Assembly: GCF_036898095.1 (NCBI RefSeq)
Contig: NC_090725.1
Coordinates: forward strand, 204,786,263-204,850,262
DNA length: 64,000 nt
Direction of reading: 5' to 3'
DNA from: Palaemon carinicauda
Taxonomy: Eukaryota; Arthropoda; Malacostraca; Decapoda; Palaemonidae
A model generated the notes under the pieces. The model did no database searches and had not been told where the DNA came from. It saw nothing but the letters and a program-made list of their open reading frames with translations. Positions 21,655-33,324 of the stretch are shown here, piece by piece; position 1 is the first letter of the stretch, and each line of letters opens with the position of its first letter. Position numbers and translations under genes: made by a program.

Positions 21655-21938
21655 TTTACGTACGTACAAATGTAAATTTAAAAAAAAAAATATGATAGGT
21701 TACAAGATGTAGACTTTTAAAACCTTCCCTTTAACTTAATGCATACAGTACTAAACTATAAAACAGGCACAAATATTAGAATGTGAGAATATTAAAGTAA
21801 AAAATAAAGATTGTTACTGTACTCACCACGAAAGAAGTTCAAGAAAAACTTGAATGATGTTGGCGATGAATTTGCTGCACAGTAGAAATGATGATGATGA
21901 AGCTGATGATGTGTTCTACTGTGCAGCCAGGTAGTATT

Positions 21939-23818
21939 TTACGTCTCTTCAGACGGAGGTGTCTTTTCCTGGGACACCTCTTCAACTTCTTCCTGGGAAA
22001 CTTCTTCAATTTCTTCCGAAGGCGTACTAGCAGGAGGAACTGGCTCTTTTTTGCGAGGCTGGAAGAACATTGTGATCGGAAGTTGTTGCCGCTGCTTCTT
22101 TTTTCGATCTAAGAGCATCTTGTAGGGAGTCATTATGTCATCAACCTTGTTGCAGAATTGCATCAACCGAACCATATCCTCGTCTCACTCTTGCAACATT
22201 TCTTTCAACTCCTTCGCATGGTTGCAGGCCTTGGCAAGCCGTTCTAATGTTAAGCCCGTTTCTTCGACATTTTCTTGGGTCTCTTCCTGGGTTTCACTCT
22301 CTTCTTCGCTTGCCGATTTCGTCAGGTCTTCGAGGTCTGCGTCAGTTAGGGGCTGGGAATGGCAGTCCAACAACTCGTCGACGTCTTCAGTCGTCATGTC
22401 GCCAAACCCGTCACCTCCAATTATGGCAGCCAACTGCACAGATTTGCGTATTGCAGAGTGTTGGATTTCAGCAGGTGTAAATCCCTCGTCGTCGTAAACA
22501 ATCTGGGGCCCAACTTCTTCCAGCTCGCATTCACGGTTGCAGGTTTCATCTCTTGCAGTGCCTTCTGAATATTCTGCAGGCACGTGGCTATGGTGTACTG
22601 CCGCCAATACGCCTTCAAGTTAAAATCTTCATCCTCATTATCTTGGGCAGCATCCACACACGCAACGAGGTCCGCCAAGATATTCTTCGTGTAGAGGGCC
22701 TTGAACGCCCTGATAACCCCCTGGTCCATCGGTTGAATTAATGACGTGGTGTTGGGTGGCAGGAACTCGACCTGAATGCCCTCATGCGACAGGTCAGTTG
22801 CGTGTCCACCAGCGTTATCCATAAGGAGAAGGATCTTGAATGGCAAGCCCTTCTCTAAGAGATATTTGCTGACTTGCGGGATAAAACACTGATGGAACCA
22901 GTTTGAGGTCAGCATCTTCGTAATCCATGCTTTTTGATTATGCATCCAGTACACGGGAAGGAGATTCTTATTTTTATTTTTCAAAGCGCGAGGATTTTTC
23001 GACTTATAAATAAGCCCCGGCTTTAGCAAAAATCCAGCAGCATTGCCACACATCACGAGGGTAACGCGATCCTTGAATGCTTTAAAGCCAGAGGCTTTGG
23101 CTTCCTCTTTGAACAGGAAAGTTCGCGACGGCATTCTCTTCCAAAACAAGCCGGTCTCATCCATATTGAAGACTTGTTCCGGCTTGTATCCACCTTCGGC
23201 GATAATATTCTTGAATGTCTGGTTCGCGTAAGTTTCAGCAGCGTCAGTGTCAGGCGAAGCAGCCTCGCCATGCAGGGAAACGCTTTTCAGGGCGAAGCGT
23301 TTCTGAAACTTCGCGAACCATCCTTTGCTGGCGGAAAAACGTTGTTTCTGAGGCTGGGAATCAGTGGATGTCCCTGGTTGAGGATCATCTGCATCATCAT
23401 CTTCTTCAGCATGGTTGCCGTCGTCGTCTTGAGGTTCCTTTGCAGCAAAATTCTGATACAAGCTCAAAGCCTTTGTTCGGATGGTGTTCGTATCCAAGGC
23501 TATGTTCTTCTTACGGCAGTCGGCAATCCACACAGCTAAAGCACCTTCCATGCGTACGATCGTTTTATTACGCGTTGTAACGACTCGCTTCGCTGATCTG
23601 CTAAAGGTGATTGCAGCCGTCTTTCTAATGTTCGCCTCGTCCTTCTTGATATAGCGAACAGTAGATTCGTTGATCCCAAAATGGCGCGCAGCGGACGCGT
23701 AACTTCTACCATCTTTTAACATATCGAGAAGCGTCACCTTCTCAGCAATCGTCATCATCCTTCGGTGGCGTTTAGGCTCACTACCAGCCTTAGTAGAAGC
23801 AGAACGCTTGGGAGCCAT
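21939..23818 (-). pseudogene. Tigger/pogo-family transposase, two lesions
   Basis: Starts with ATG at 23818. N-terminal helix-turn-helix of the Psq/CENP-B type (EKVTLLDMLKDGRSYASAAR...GINESTVRYIKK), then a second CENP-B-like DNA-binding domain (ALAVWIADCRKKNIAL). DDE-superfamily core: NMDETGLFWKR (first Asp), LLLMDNAGGHATD (second Asp), FLPPNTTSLIQPMDQGVI (third Asp). The last two Asp are 30 residues apart, as in pogo-like enzymes. A missing C in the run near 22505 shifts the frame, and a TGA at 22185-22187 (probably from CGA) interrupts the tail. Without these, the frame runs to 21939, about 626 residues, with an acidic C-terminus. It would cut and paste the element in the nucleus. Confidence 0.9.
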
Positions 23819-24124
23819 TGTACAGTAGGATTTGACAAAAAGTTCAACTTAAAAAGGTCGCACAGCACAGATTAAACTTCACAAAATTAAGAACGTCTAC
23901 TCAGCGATACGCGGTAAGAGAAAGTGGACGACCCGGGCCCGCGAGAACCTAGATGCTGGAAGCTGGAGATGCGGGCAAAACACCAATCACAGGCTAGATA
24001 ACAAAACTTGAGTTCTGATTCGTCATCTATCAGCGCTTGAACCAATCACAACCCGTCTTACAGTATATGATGCGTAGGTTACCAACTCAAAGTACAAGAT
24101 ACCCCGCGCATACCGTACGTACAC

Positions 24125-24262
24125 TATTAATAATAATAATAATAAATAATGATAATAATACAGTACTGTAATAATAATAATAATAATGATAATAATAATA
24201 ACAATCATAATTTTATCAACAACAACAACAATATAATAATAATAACAATAATAATAATAGCT
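24125..24262 (+). repeat. (AAT)n-rich microsatellite
   Basis: Interrupted AAT/ATA/AAC trinucleotide repeats in the right arm of Tigger-2, between the transposase start and the CT tract. Apparent Asn-rich frames are artefacts. Confidence 0.9.
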
Positions 24263-24299
24263 TTACGTATGCTATTTTATTCTTTTGTAGGATGTGTGT

Positions 24300-24301
<2 letters not shown>

Positions 24302-24368
<67 letters not shown>
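24302..24368 (+). repeat. (CT)n microsatellite
   Basis: About 67 bases of CT repeat in the right arm of Tigger-2. Confidence 0.95.
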
Positions 24369-24374
<6 letters not shown>

Positions 24375-25271
24375 TTATTCGAAATGTGATTTTTGCAACA
24401 AAGAATATTATTGGATGCAGTATTACGTACGTATACATACAAAAGATTCATGGAAAAGATGCACATCCATTACATTTGTAGTACAGTAGTAGCCATCAGC
24501 AGCCTTACACCATTCTAGTATTGTATGACTGCATCTGATTTGCGTTTCATGTTCGATTTAATTTTACTACGTACTGTATACAGTACCGTATTATCGTATG
24601 ATCACATTCTCTTTTCGTGTTTTATTTCTTTCTGTGCTGAATTATATATCATATGTAATGCAATGAACAATCAGTAAGAGCAGATATTACTAATTACAGT
24701 ATTACTGTAATGGAATTACAGGTAACGAAATATCGTATTTGGGGGTCTTCAGATTTCGCGGTATTTTCGAAATTTCCGGAAAATCCGTGATATGTATATA
24801 TATATATGGGTTATGGAAAAAACCCGCGAAGTGGTGAATCCGCGATGGTCGAACCGCGAAGTAGCGAGGGTTCACTGTGGTGCGAGACCTCTGATTATAT
24901 TACGCCCCAGTTTATATCGACACCAATAGGTGAGCGAGCTAGTTCATCCTAGCATTCCTATGCATTTTTTTCTCTGGTAATATTATAGCAGTTATTTACC
25001 TTAGAAATGGTGCTACAGGAGCATTTCACTGGGCGGCACAGGTCTCTTGCCCAGAAATAGATTTTTCCTCCGTCAAAATCCCTTTTATATATTAATGTAA
25101 ATCATTTCATGTGAGTCGGTGGTTATCACACCTCAACCTAGGCTAGCCAACTGATAAACCAGACATAGAATTCAAGGTGTGATTTTTATAACGGTAGTAT
25201 AAGACGACCCCCCTTTTTTAATGGATGAATTTTGGAATATAGGGTCGTCTTATACGCGGAAATATACGGTA

Positions 25272-25604
25272 GTTTTGGGTGAGATGGCCATGTTGTCCTG
25301 ATGGAAGGTTGCTATAGGTAGCTTTCTAAGGGATATATGGCTACAGTGATATTCCCAGAGAATTAACCTTTAGGTCTCCAGAATTCTAACTCCTGTCGCA
25401 AATATCCTTAAAGTTTCTCTTATGAATATCGCATAATATTAGGGGACGTATATCTTGATACGACACATAGCAATCTTCACCCCGAATAGGGTTTTCGTTT
25501 CGAGGGGGAAGAGTGGCGAAAAACAAAAGGGGAGCCGTTATCAAGGTTACCCTTCCTCTGGTACAAATACGAGTATCCAAGATGGCGCTCATTCCTTGTA
25601 GCAT
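25272..25604 (-). repeat. DIRS-3 right terminal repeat
   Basis: About 330 bp, reverse complement of 33325-33660 with scattered mismatches (shared block gggtaaccttgataac in the two orientations). The outer edge, ttttgggtgag at 25274, is the point where the terminal extension should follow. Confidence 0.85.
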
Positions 25605-25654
25605 TGAGCATGGTGCTACAGATATAGCAGTTTCGGGAGGGATCTTGCCTAAGC

Positions 25655-25775
25655 CTTTTCTATGGAAAAGGAGAGCGGGTCCATCAGGACGACATGGCCA
25701 TCTCACCCAAAAATAGATTTTTCGCTTCGCTCAAAATCCGTTTTTTGGGTTCAAGCCATGTCGTCCTGATGGAAG
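25655..25775 (-). repeat. DIRS-3 internal complementary region
   Basis: Joins a copy of the right tip (ccatcaggacgacatggcca...aaaaatagatttttcgcttc) to a copy of the left tip (gggttcaagccatgtcgtcc). This provides the uninterrupted version of the junction that is broken at 7330/25272. Confidence 0.8.
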
Positions 25776-26524
25776 TTTACCAGAGAATTACTAGAAAGTA
25801 CTGTATCTGTGGATTTTCATAGGTTCCTTAACCTTGGGACAATTTTTCTATGGTCATCCGGACTATTTAGACAAATGACGTTACCGTTATCCGTCATTAC
25901 CACTAATCATGGACAATGTTAGTGCTTCCTGCCCCCTGCAGGGAAGAGTCATACTAGACAGTAGAAAAGGGGTCTCAAGGTTTGCATATATTGTATGAAC
26001 AAACATTAGTATTGACTAGATATACAAAAGTCTCACGGTTTGTATGTTGTATAAGTATCAACTATATTTATTGTTTGTAAGCATACAATAATATGAGGTT
26101 TACTTACCTAAGTAAGAGAACTCTGGCATATTTATTATGCTAATTGCAGGGCGAAAGAAGACTCAATTACACTCCAATGGACATTTATTTCGAATAAATG
26201 ACCAAATGAAATAGCGAGTGTAACGTACAACGTACACAAAATATTTTTCTCCCTGAAAGCGAAGAAATGATTAATGCCACTCTAGATTTGAAAATTTTGA
26301 TAAAATTTTGTAATATAATTTTCTGTAAATGTTGTATACTGTACTATCAACAGTGTGTACTATGTACACACAGCACAAGTGTTATCTGTATAATTCCACA
26401 CCTGAGATTTTGAACAGTCTTAGTGCCACAATGGTGACACCTGCTTAAAAGGTATCGCACGGGAAGTGTCAACAATTTTTCACCCTAATTGATAGTCGCA
26501 ATCAATTAAATGTTCATCTCAGCA
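25776..26524 (-). other. DIRS-3 3' untranslated region
   Basis: AT-rich, no ORF recognised. The DIRS-4 segment 63123-63841 is homologous, with shared phrases such as gtttttcaccctaa-type text near the recombinase end and ccccctgcagggaa. Confidence 0.5.
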
Positions 26525-27643
26525 CTAGACGACAGGTTTTAATACACTTCCTGATGCCGCCACATAATGCTTAAGTTCGTGGAATTGCTTTGCGTACTGT
26601 TTGTCGAACACTCTGGATGACTTCCAATCAGGATATGAGAGAAGACGCTCAAAGTCCATATACTGATAAAAGTTCAGTGATGAAGCAATTTTTCTCGGAT
26701 CATAACCTGCGGGTATACTGTCAGGATCTGCTCTGCGAACGAAGTAGGTGAGCTTTGCCCTCAGTTGTTTTAGGGATAAGTTTGATCCTGAAGTTTCTCC
26801 TTTGAAGAGCTGTCCTCCCCGGAAGTCTGAAGTTCTACGAAGATAGACCTTTAGACACTCTACTGGACACAGAGAGACATCTTCCTTCAGAGGGAAGATT
26901 CTCCAGAGACCCCATCTCTTAGTGGGTAGCTCATTTTTGGCGAGAAAGGTTGGATCAGGAAAGAGATTCAGTTCTACCACTTCTGTGAACTGACTGTGGC
27001 CCTCATTTCTTGATAGGGCAACTATTTCACTAACTCTAGCCCCTGAGGCTATAGCGAACAGGGAAATAACCTTCTGGGTTAGATCCTTCAGAGAACAATC
27101 TTCATTGTTCACAGATGAAGCATAATGTAGGACCTTGTCCAAGGACCATGAAATGGGCTTCGGAGGAGCTGCAGGCCTAAGTCTAGCGCATGCCTTTGGG
27201 ATCTTGTTAAAGATTTTGTACGTCAGGTCCACTTGAAAGGCGTATAGAAGAGGTCTAGTCAGGGCTGACTTACACGTAGTTATCGTGTTAGCTGCCAGAC
27301 CTTGTTCATGAAGGTGGATAAAGAAGGACAGACAGAAGTCTATTGTGATTTCTTTCGGTCCTTTTGCTTTAACTAAAGCAACCCTCTTTTTCCAAGACGA
27401 TTCATATTCTCTTCTAGCTGACTAAGACTTGTATTCTTCTAAGAAGTCTATACTGCCTTTTGAGATCCCAAATCTTTTCTTAACCGCTAAGGCGAGAAAA
27501 TCATGAGATGAAGGTTTTGGGTTCTCTGTGATGAAGCGAAGACAGTCGACTTCTAAACCCGTTGAGATAGTGCTGGGTTCGGTAAAAGGACCGGCCTCAG
27601 CCTCAGCTTCATCACTTGGGGGAACCAGTTGCTCTTGGGCCAC
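26525..27643 (-). pseudogene. DIRS-3 tyrosine recombinase, one in-frame stop
   Basis: A single frame runs from 27643 to the stop at 26525, broken only by TAG at 27422-27424. The N-terminal part includes DFLALAVKKRFGISKGSIDF, and then LHEQGLAANTITTCKSALTR. The catalytic part has IASGARVSEIVAL (Arg), FLAKNELPTKRWGLW (Lys), GYDPRKIASS in place of the usual His-x-x-Arg box (first position Tyr, Arg kept), and a C-terminal FDKQYAKQF with the Tyr. The loss of the His and the stop suggest inactivity. In DIRS-5 the same box reads GHDPRKGASS, with His. Confidence 0.85.
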
Positions 27644-29440
27644 TTGGCGCCACTAGAGCTGCCGTTCCCTGGAAGGATCTCAGCTTGTTGAGGACCTTCA
27701 GCAGGAGATTGGATGGAAGGAACAGGAAAATCCGGGTCCATTCGTTCCACTCTAGGGACATGGCGTGCATTGTTTCCTCTAGAGGGTCCTCGTATGGGGC
27801 TACATATCGAGGTAGTTTTTTGATGTCGCTCGTCGCGAAGAGGTCGATCTGCAGTTCCGGGACTTGTTCCAAGATGGAGGAGAATGAGTCTACATCTGGG
27901 GACCATTCTGACTATCGGCTTGAGCCTGGATATAGCGTCCGCTGTCACATTGCGGAACCTTTGTAAGTGAACTGCTGATAGGTGCCATCTCTCTAGACAA
28001 AGGATGGCTAATATCACATGGTTGATATGGAACGATCTTGAGCCTTGTCAGTTCCGACCTCTCACTATCACTTCGCTGTCCAAGATCAGCCTGATGTGGA
28101 TTGATTTGCGAGTGGAGAGTTTTCCCAACGTCAAGAGGACTGCCATGGCTTCCAAACTGTTGATGAGAAAGGCCTTGAACAGAGATGACCAAGTCCCTTG
28201 GACTTTCCTTTGATGGGAGTGAACTCCCTATTCTTGCGTCGAGGCATCCATGTGGATGGTCATCGACGGCAGAGGTAGTTGCAAGGGCACGGTCCTCATT
28301 AGGCTCTTGGCCTTCGACCACGGGTTGATAATTGATCGTAGTAAGGCTGGTATCGGTCATTTTAGATCTCTTCGAGCGTTTGATGCGTATCTTCTCCTGA
28401 CGCATCTTTCAGCTGTGCTCTTAGCACTTGGTCTGTTACTGCCACGAACTGGAGAGAGCCCAGCACTCTTTCCTGTTGGCGTTTTGAAATCCTGTCAGAT
28501 TTCAGTAGTCTCTTGACAGACCATGCAATCTCTCTCCTCTTCCCTGAGGGAATGGAGAGAGAGAGAGTGTGACCTCAAGTTCCAATGGATTTCCAGCCAT
28601 TGAAACCCTTGAGCTGGAGAGAGTCGAGACTTCTTGAAGTTGATCTTGCATCCCGGATGTTACAGGAACTGGATCTCTTCTTTGGATGCTTGCAGACAAG
28701 CCGTTTTGGATGCTGCCCGCACCAGCCAGTCATCCAGGTACGCTGCTACCTGAACACTTTCTAGGCGTAGTTGTTGCACGACTGCGTCTGCAAGTTTCAT
28801 GAAGATATTTGGGGCTATGTTTTGTCCAAAGGGTATTGCTCTGAGAACATACTTTTTCTTCTGTAACTTGAATCCTAGGTAGGAGGAGAGGGGGCAACTG
28901 ACTAGAAGGTGCCAATAGGCATATCTCAGGTCTATTGAGACTCTGAACGCCCCTTTTTGTAACAGGGTCCTTATGTGTTGAAGGATTAACATCCTGAACT
29001 TGCTGTTTTCTATGAACTTGTTGAATGGCGACAAGTCCAGAATGACTCTGAGTTCGTCTGAGTCCTTCTTGGGAACACAAAAAAAGCCTTCCCTGGAATT
29101 TGATGGACTTTGCTTTTCTTATAACCTGTATTCTCAAGAGCTCTAGGGTATGTTCTTCTAATGTGGGGTTGGAGTGTTGGAAGAATTGAGGAAATGATGG
29201 TGGAGACATGTTCCATTTCCATCCTAGTCCAATCTTGATTAGGCCGTGGGCCCAAGGATCGAAGGTTCAATGATCCTGAAAATGTTCGAGCCTCCCTCAT
29301 ACCTGAAGCATCTCCTTGCTTCGATTGACTGGAGGGTTTACCTCCTCGATCGCATCTTCCCCTACCTCTTGAGGGATGTCTAGAGGAGCCCTGTATGGAT
29401 CCTTTACCTTTCAACCGAAAGGTAGTGGTCTGCCTCTCAA
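27560..29440 (-). pseudogene. DIRS-3 RT / RNase H / methyltransferase-like region, broken
   Basis: RT palm at 28660-29034: SIDLRYAYWHLLVSCPLSSY, IPFGQNIAPNIFMKLAD and catalytic YLDDWLV near 28725-28745. Upstream RT sequence lies in another frame (29010-29209, FQGRLF). RNase H and post-RNase H sequence at 27612-28405 includes ELQIDLFATSDIKKLPRYVA and FLPSNLLLKVLNKLRSFQG. Frames change at least four times. Function as for DIRS-1. Confidence 0.75.
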
Positions 29441-29449
29441 AACCTGGGC

Positions 29450-31237
29450 CTGAATGCTAGTGACTGGGCAACCAGCTGTTGAGGCACCACTTGGAAGGTG
29501 GTCTGTGTTTGGGCCACCACATGGGGCACCGCGGTCATAGTGACTGTGGAATGTTGTTGAGCAGGCCGATGGGGAAGTCTAGACTTCTTCGTCTTCCTTT
29601 TAGGTTGGGGACCTGCATCCGGAGAAGACTTCCTATTTGAAGAGATGCCCCACTTCTGGAGAAGGTTCCTATTCTCCGTGATGGCTTTCTCAACTACCTC
29701 TTTGACTACTTCATTCGGAAAGAGGTCTTTACCCCAGATGTTAGAATATCAGCTTCCTGGGTTCATGTTTCACTGTTGCAGCAGCGAACACGAACTCCCT
29801 ACAGGCTCTCGTAGCCTTCATGAAAACATACAGGTCCTTCACTAGGGTGGCTATATGCATTTTGGCCAGGACCATGAGCATGTCTTGGGTACTTCTTTGG
29901 CCTGCACACATCTCTATGCAGTTTTGTAGGGATAAAGATGCCGCAAGTCTCCCCTTCATCTCTTGTTCCTTGCGCAAGAGAAAATCAGAAAGTTTAGGGA
30001 GATTCTCACTAAACTGTCGTCCAGCAATGTCTGCATCCAGTTTCCCTACTGAGAAGGTTAGGTGGACTTCCTTCCATTCCTTCTCTTCCATGGGCAAGGC
30101 TAATGACAGAGGCTTGCACTCCTCTTGTGCAGGGCATGGTTTGCCTGCCTCCACTGCCTTGGCAACAGTTTTAAATGCCTTTGACGTAAAGGGGAAGGCT
30201 ATTGAAGCAGAAGCAGAAAGGTAGGGTGTTTCTTGCTCTAGGCGGGCACTTTCGAATTCGAATAGCCCGCCTTTCTCAGGCTACTTGACAAGAGAGTCTG
30301 TGCCTTATCGTGGTCGAAAACCATGACCTCCTTCGGTTCCGTCTCCTCTTTTGGCATTGATTCATGCTTCAGTCGAAAGAAGCAATCAGGGTAAACGTTA
30401 AAGCTTGGCCAAAACTGGATTTCGTCTAAGGGGATGGCTCCCATCTTCTCCGAGATGTAGAGTTTGCCGTTAGTAATCGCCATAAACTCCGCATACCTCC
30501 AGGGATTGGTTTTGGAGCAGGTTAGGAGGTCTTGGACTCTTGGTCGCTTGTATGACCCTCGGTAGGCGGTAATTGGAGCTTCACAGAGCTCTCTCTCGAA
30601 TCTCGCCTCCTTTGCTTGTGAATGTTCTCCATTAAGGCCGTAAGATGGGCCAGTGGAGGGGTAGAAGCTGACGATGTCGAGGGTAACGGCTCCGGTGCTG
30701 GCACGGACGGAAGGAACTCAGACTCGACATCATCGTCTTCTTCCGGAGGTAGAGTAGACTCCTCCTCGGGATCATCCTTTAGTAGATCCTTTTCAGTGTC
30801 CGTAGACACTTCTGACATCCTTTCTTCCTGGTGGATGTCCATGCTTTGCAACGCCTCACTGACATCCATCTCTATGGCAATCTAGACTCAGGGAAGTCCG
30901 AGTTGTGCTTGGGGTACAACAATTTCACTACCCGCTTTCGGGAACAGCAAGCTACGCATCCTGTCGTTAGGTAGGTATGGTCCTGGAGAGTTCTTCTGGA
31001 ACCCTCGTACCCACTTGCGCAGCTTTTCTCGTGCCGCATCCCTCGACTCCGTTGACTTGGGGTCGTCAAAACCTTCGGTCACCAAGGTCCTGCAGATATT
31101 GCAGACTTGGTTGTCCCAGTATTGTAGGGTTTCGGTAATGATGGTGCAGGGGCATGAGACCTGCATGCTTTGTGACCGTAGAAGTTCCTACTCCTATGGT
31201 TGCAGAAGATCGCATCGCATTTCATTTGGGGTTCCTC
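29450..31237 (-). pseudogene. DIRS-3 ORF1 (Gag-like), broken
   Basis: Begins after a predicted acceptor (ctttacag, exon from 31237). The finger reads KCDAIFCNHRS, GHKACRSHA, then, after a frame change, YWDNQVCNICRTLV. A KLRKWVRGFQKNSPGPYLP block follows, then an acidic Pro/Ser linker (30522-30869) and a capsid-like half (30238-30483, 29741-30154) with FVFAAATVKHEPRKLIF. The order and several blocks match DIRS-1 ORF1, although overall identity is low. At least three frameshifts. Confidence 0.7.
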
Positions 31238-33225
31238 CTGTAAAGAAAGGAAAATTAAATGAGTATGCGATTGTTTATCTCACATGATAAACAGATATGC
31301 AAAATATTGATATTTTAACTATTATAGCTTAGGATAGTAAGCTAGAAAGAAATTAGGAAAGACATACTTTTGTATCGTTTCCAGCCAATTGCTGTGACCT
31401 CCCCCCCCAATATTAAGATTATAGAGTTTCCTGATCAGGGCAAACTCAAAAGAGAAGAGTTCTAACCTCTAGGGATAGAAAAGGTGTACAACCACTGACC
31501 CTTCTAAAACTATTTAATATTGTGGGGTAAGTTATTAACTGATTTCTAATCAGAGTATTGAAGGAATTCTATTCTTTCACTATAGGATTGGTCTCAGCAA
31601 AAGACTGTGCAAGGATACACAAGGTATGCTGGAAAATAACTACTGTATTCAGTAATGTATACTATAGTTTTCTGTCTGCATTATATACTATACTGCAAAT
31701 ATACTGGCTACTGTATAATCATATACTGTAGTTCTGCCGCCAGGTCTAGCACCTGGTGGCACAGTTCACATGCCAGCTGGGTAATACCTGGCGGTACTGG
31801 TCCAGCCGGCATGCCGCCGACTAAGTAAGTACCTGATGGCACCGGTCCAGCCGACATGCTGCCAGCTGGGTTAGTACCTGGTGGCACTAGCTGACAGAGA
31901 GAGAGAAAGCATGGAGTGAAGGGCTGCCTTATTAGAATGTATGTTTACAATATATAAGGGTGTAAGTATGTAACCTTACTGCCTTCCTCCAGAATGAGGG
32001 TTCAAATGGAAGGGGAGAATGCATCATTCAAGCTTCAATCCAGCCACAAGATCTGTTGCCGGCATTGCCGGTTTCAGGAATGTGGATGGCAGTCCGAGAG
32101 AGGACTGAAGAACACTGAGCAGCAAAGGGGTCTCCCACCGGCAACCGTCACAGCCGGCACAACGTTTCCCGAAGCCTTGTGTCCATAAGGGAAAGACTGA
32201 GTGACTAAACAGCTGCTTGTGTAGGAGCCCGGCTGGCACCACAACCTACCCGGCATGGGGTGAGATTGCAGGACAATGGCTACAGGATTGCGATAGCTAA
32301 GCCATCGCTAAAGGACAGAGAGGGAAAGGGAAAAGTGTCCTGTATCAAGTGTAGAAGAAGGCGGCAGGATTGCCGCCACCTCCACACAAGAGTGAAACAT
32401 TGTTTCAGTATCGGCGCCATCCTAGGCGGCAGAAGGATATCTATTCTTCAGCGTAGGGTCTGCCGAAACAGGACTAGTCTTCTAGTCCGCAGGGGTGAAG
32501 GTGGCGGCATCATACTACCACTTCAAGTTCGGCCTAGGGAGGCTTAGCCTCCTATGTCGGCAGCTCTAAGCCGGCTGGAGAGTGACTACTCACCCTGCCG
32601 CTCGGCTGCCGGCATAAAGACTGAATACTCTGAGGTTCTGTCGAAAACCCAAGCCGGCATACTCGCCGGAAAGGGTGGAAGACAAAAAACACTAGCCTAG
32701 TCAAGCCTGAGAGAACTACTCTATGGCAAGACTAAGATAGGGTTGTCGCCTATGGCGGCACTCAGAGGGGAGGGATTACCCTTAAATCTCCACAGGAGAC
32801 GAGTATCGAGTTATATAAGTAATTCTAGGATATATACTATCTCCTGTTGAATTGATAAAACGATACTTAAGGGTAACCAGGGATAAATGAAAGTATACTA
32901 AAACGCATAGGCTAGGTAGCCTAGCGCAGGGCGAGATCTCGGTTACCTAGATCACCGAAACTCTAATATATACGATAGACTTAAGGAAGAGGAAATTTCT
33001 ATGCATAATATATCTTTACTAGTATAATTGTGCCTAAATAGTTTTAATAATTTATTAATGCTATTACCACCGGGAATGTCGTTCTGCTAACTAAATAACA
33101 CATGCCTCATGAACGACAGCGCCCATGGTGCCTCCGGTGAACGGCCCAGCTCCTGAACACAATAAATTACTCTGATTTCACTGTGAAGTAGGAGCTAAAA
33201 ATTATACAATGTAAAGAATAAATAC
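31238..33225 (-). other. DIRS-3 leader / presumed first intron
   Basis: No coding sequence recognised. It contains many copies of GCCGGC-like motifs and a roughly 60-bp tandem repeat at 31738-31885. It lies between the candidate start exon and the ORF1 finger exon, like the equivalent leaders of DIRS-1 and DIRS-2. Confidence 0.45.
31738..31885. repeat. ~60-bp tandem repeat with GCCGGC motifs
   Basis: About two and a half units of the type tacctggtggcac...ccagccggcatgccgcc. The core (tacctgGYggYac, ccggcatgc) recurs near 31750, 31787 and 31830-31875. Confidence 0.6.
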
Positions 33226-33262
33226 TCAAATTTCCAGAAGCAGAAGAAGCTGGAGATTGCAT
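33226..33262 (-). CDS. Candidate ORF1 start exon of DIRS-3
   Basis: Minus-strand ATG at 33262-33260 begins a Ser-rich peptide (MQSPASSASGNLS) followed by GTATTT. This mirrors the short start peptides of DIRS-1, DIRS-2 and DIRS-5. The splice junction to the finger exon is not resolved in phase. Confidence 0.35.
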
Positions 33263-33324
33263 AATTAATCTCACCAAAGCGATCAAAAACGTTAGATCAA
33301 CAGGGAAAACCACCGTGCGAATTC

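Larger units (their letters stand above)
20924..24877 (-). mobile_element. Tigger-2: Tigger/pogo-like DNA transposon with transposase
   Basis: Terminal inverted repeats CAGTGTACCCTCGTTTATCG (20924) and, reversed, CAGTGAACCCTCGCTACTTC ending at 24877. It is inserted in the DIRS-1 right terminal repeat. The intact left repeat shows the uninterrupted site (taaatggtgcg), so the duplicated dinucleotide is TG (20922-20923, 24878-24879), not the usual TA. It encodes a minus-strand transposase with two lesions. GA and CT tracts lie inside the arms. Confidence 0.9.
20801..25054 (-). repeat. DIRS-1 right inverted terminal repeat, split by Tigger-2
   Basis: Two parts, 20801-20923 and 24878-25054, together form the reverse complement of 8372-8668. 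The last bases to 25082 (agatttttcctccgtcaaaa...) are a right-end extension that is not in the left repeat, but is represented in the ICR. Confidence 0.85.
8372..25082 (+). mobile_element. DIRS-1: nearly complete DIRS-type retrotransposon
   Basis: Starts TTTCTGGG at 8372 and ends ...AAAATCCC at 25082. It contains inverted terminal repeats, a leader, ORF1 (15100-17338), RT-RNase H-MT-like ORF (17187-19282), tyrosine recombinase ORF (18970-20256), internal complementary region (20684-20763) and right repeat with a roughly 30-bp extension. Without its two Tigger insertions it is about 8.1 kb. It has only a few frame lesions and an intact recombinase, so it is the youngest-looking retroelement here. 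No target-site duplication is seen, as expected for this class. Confidence 0.9.
7331..25269. mobile_element. TA-flanked terminal-inverted-repeat element hosting DIRS-1
   Basis: Terminal inverted repeats CCGTATATTTCCGCGTATAA (7331) and its reverse complement ending at 25269, each next to TA (7329-7330, 25270-25271). The terminal sequence and TA target resemble Tc1/mariner-Tigger-like elements. Its own sequence is about 7331-8371 and 25083-25269; the rest is the inserted DIRS-1. No full transposase is left; a short acidic ORF (7785-7958) followed by AATAAA signals may be a C-terminal remnant. A shorter relative lies at 41129-42654. Confidence 0.75.

Noticed and set aside
22135..23580. Plus-strand ORFs over the Tigger-2 transposase
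   Set aside because: They are antisense shadows of a clearly conserved minus-strand transposase.
24149..24489. ORFs of Asn, Leu-Ser or Arg-Glu repeats
   Set aside because: They are translations of AAT, CT and GA microsatellites. The same applies near 9883, 13541, 34480, 40514, 51341 and 51840.
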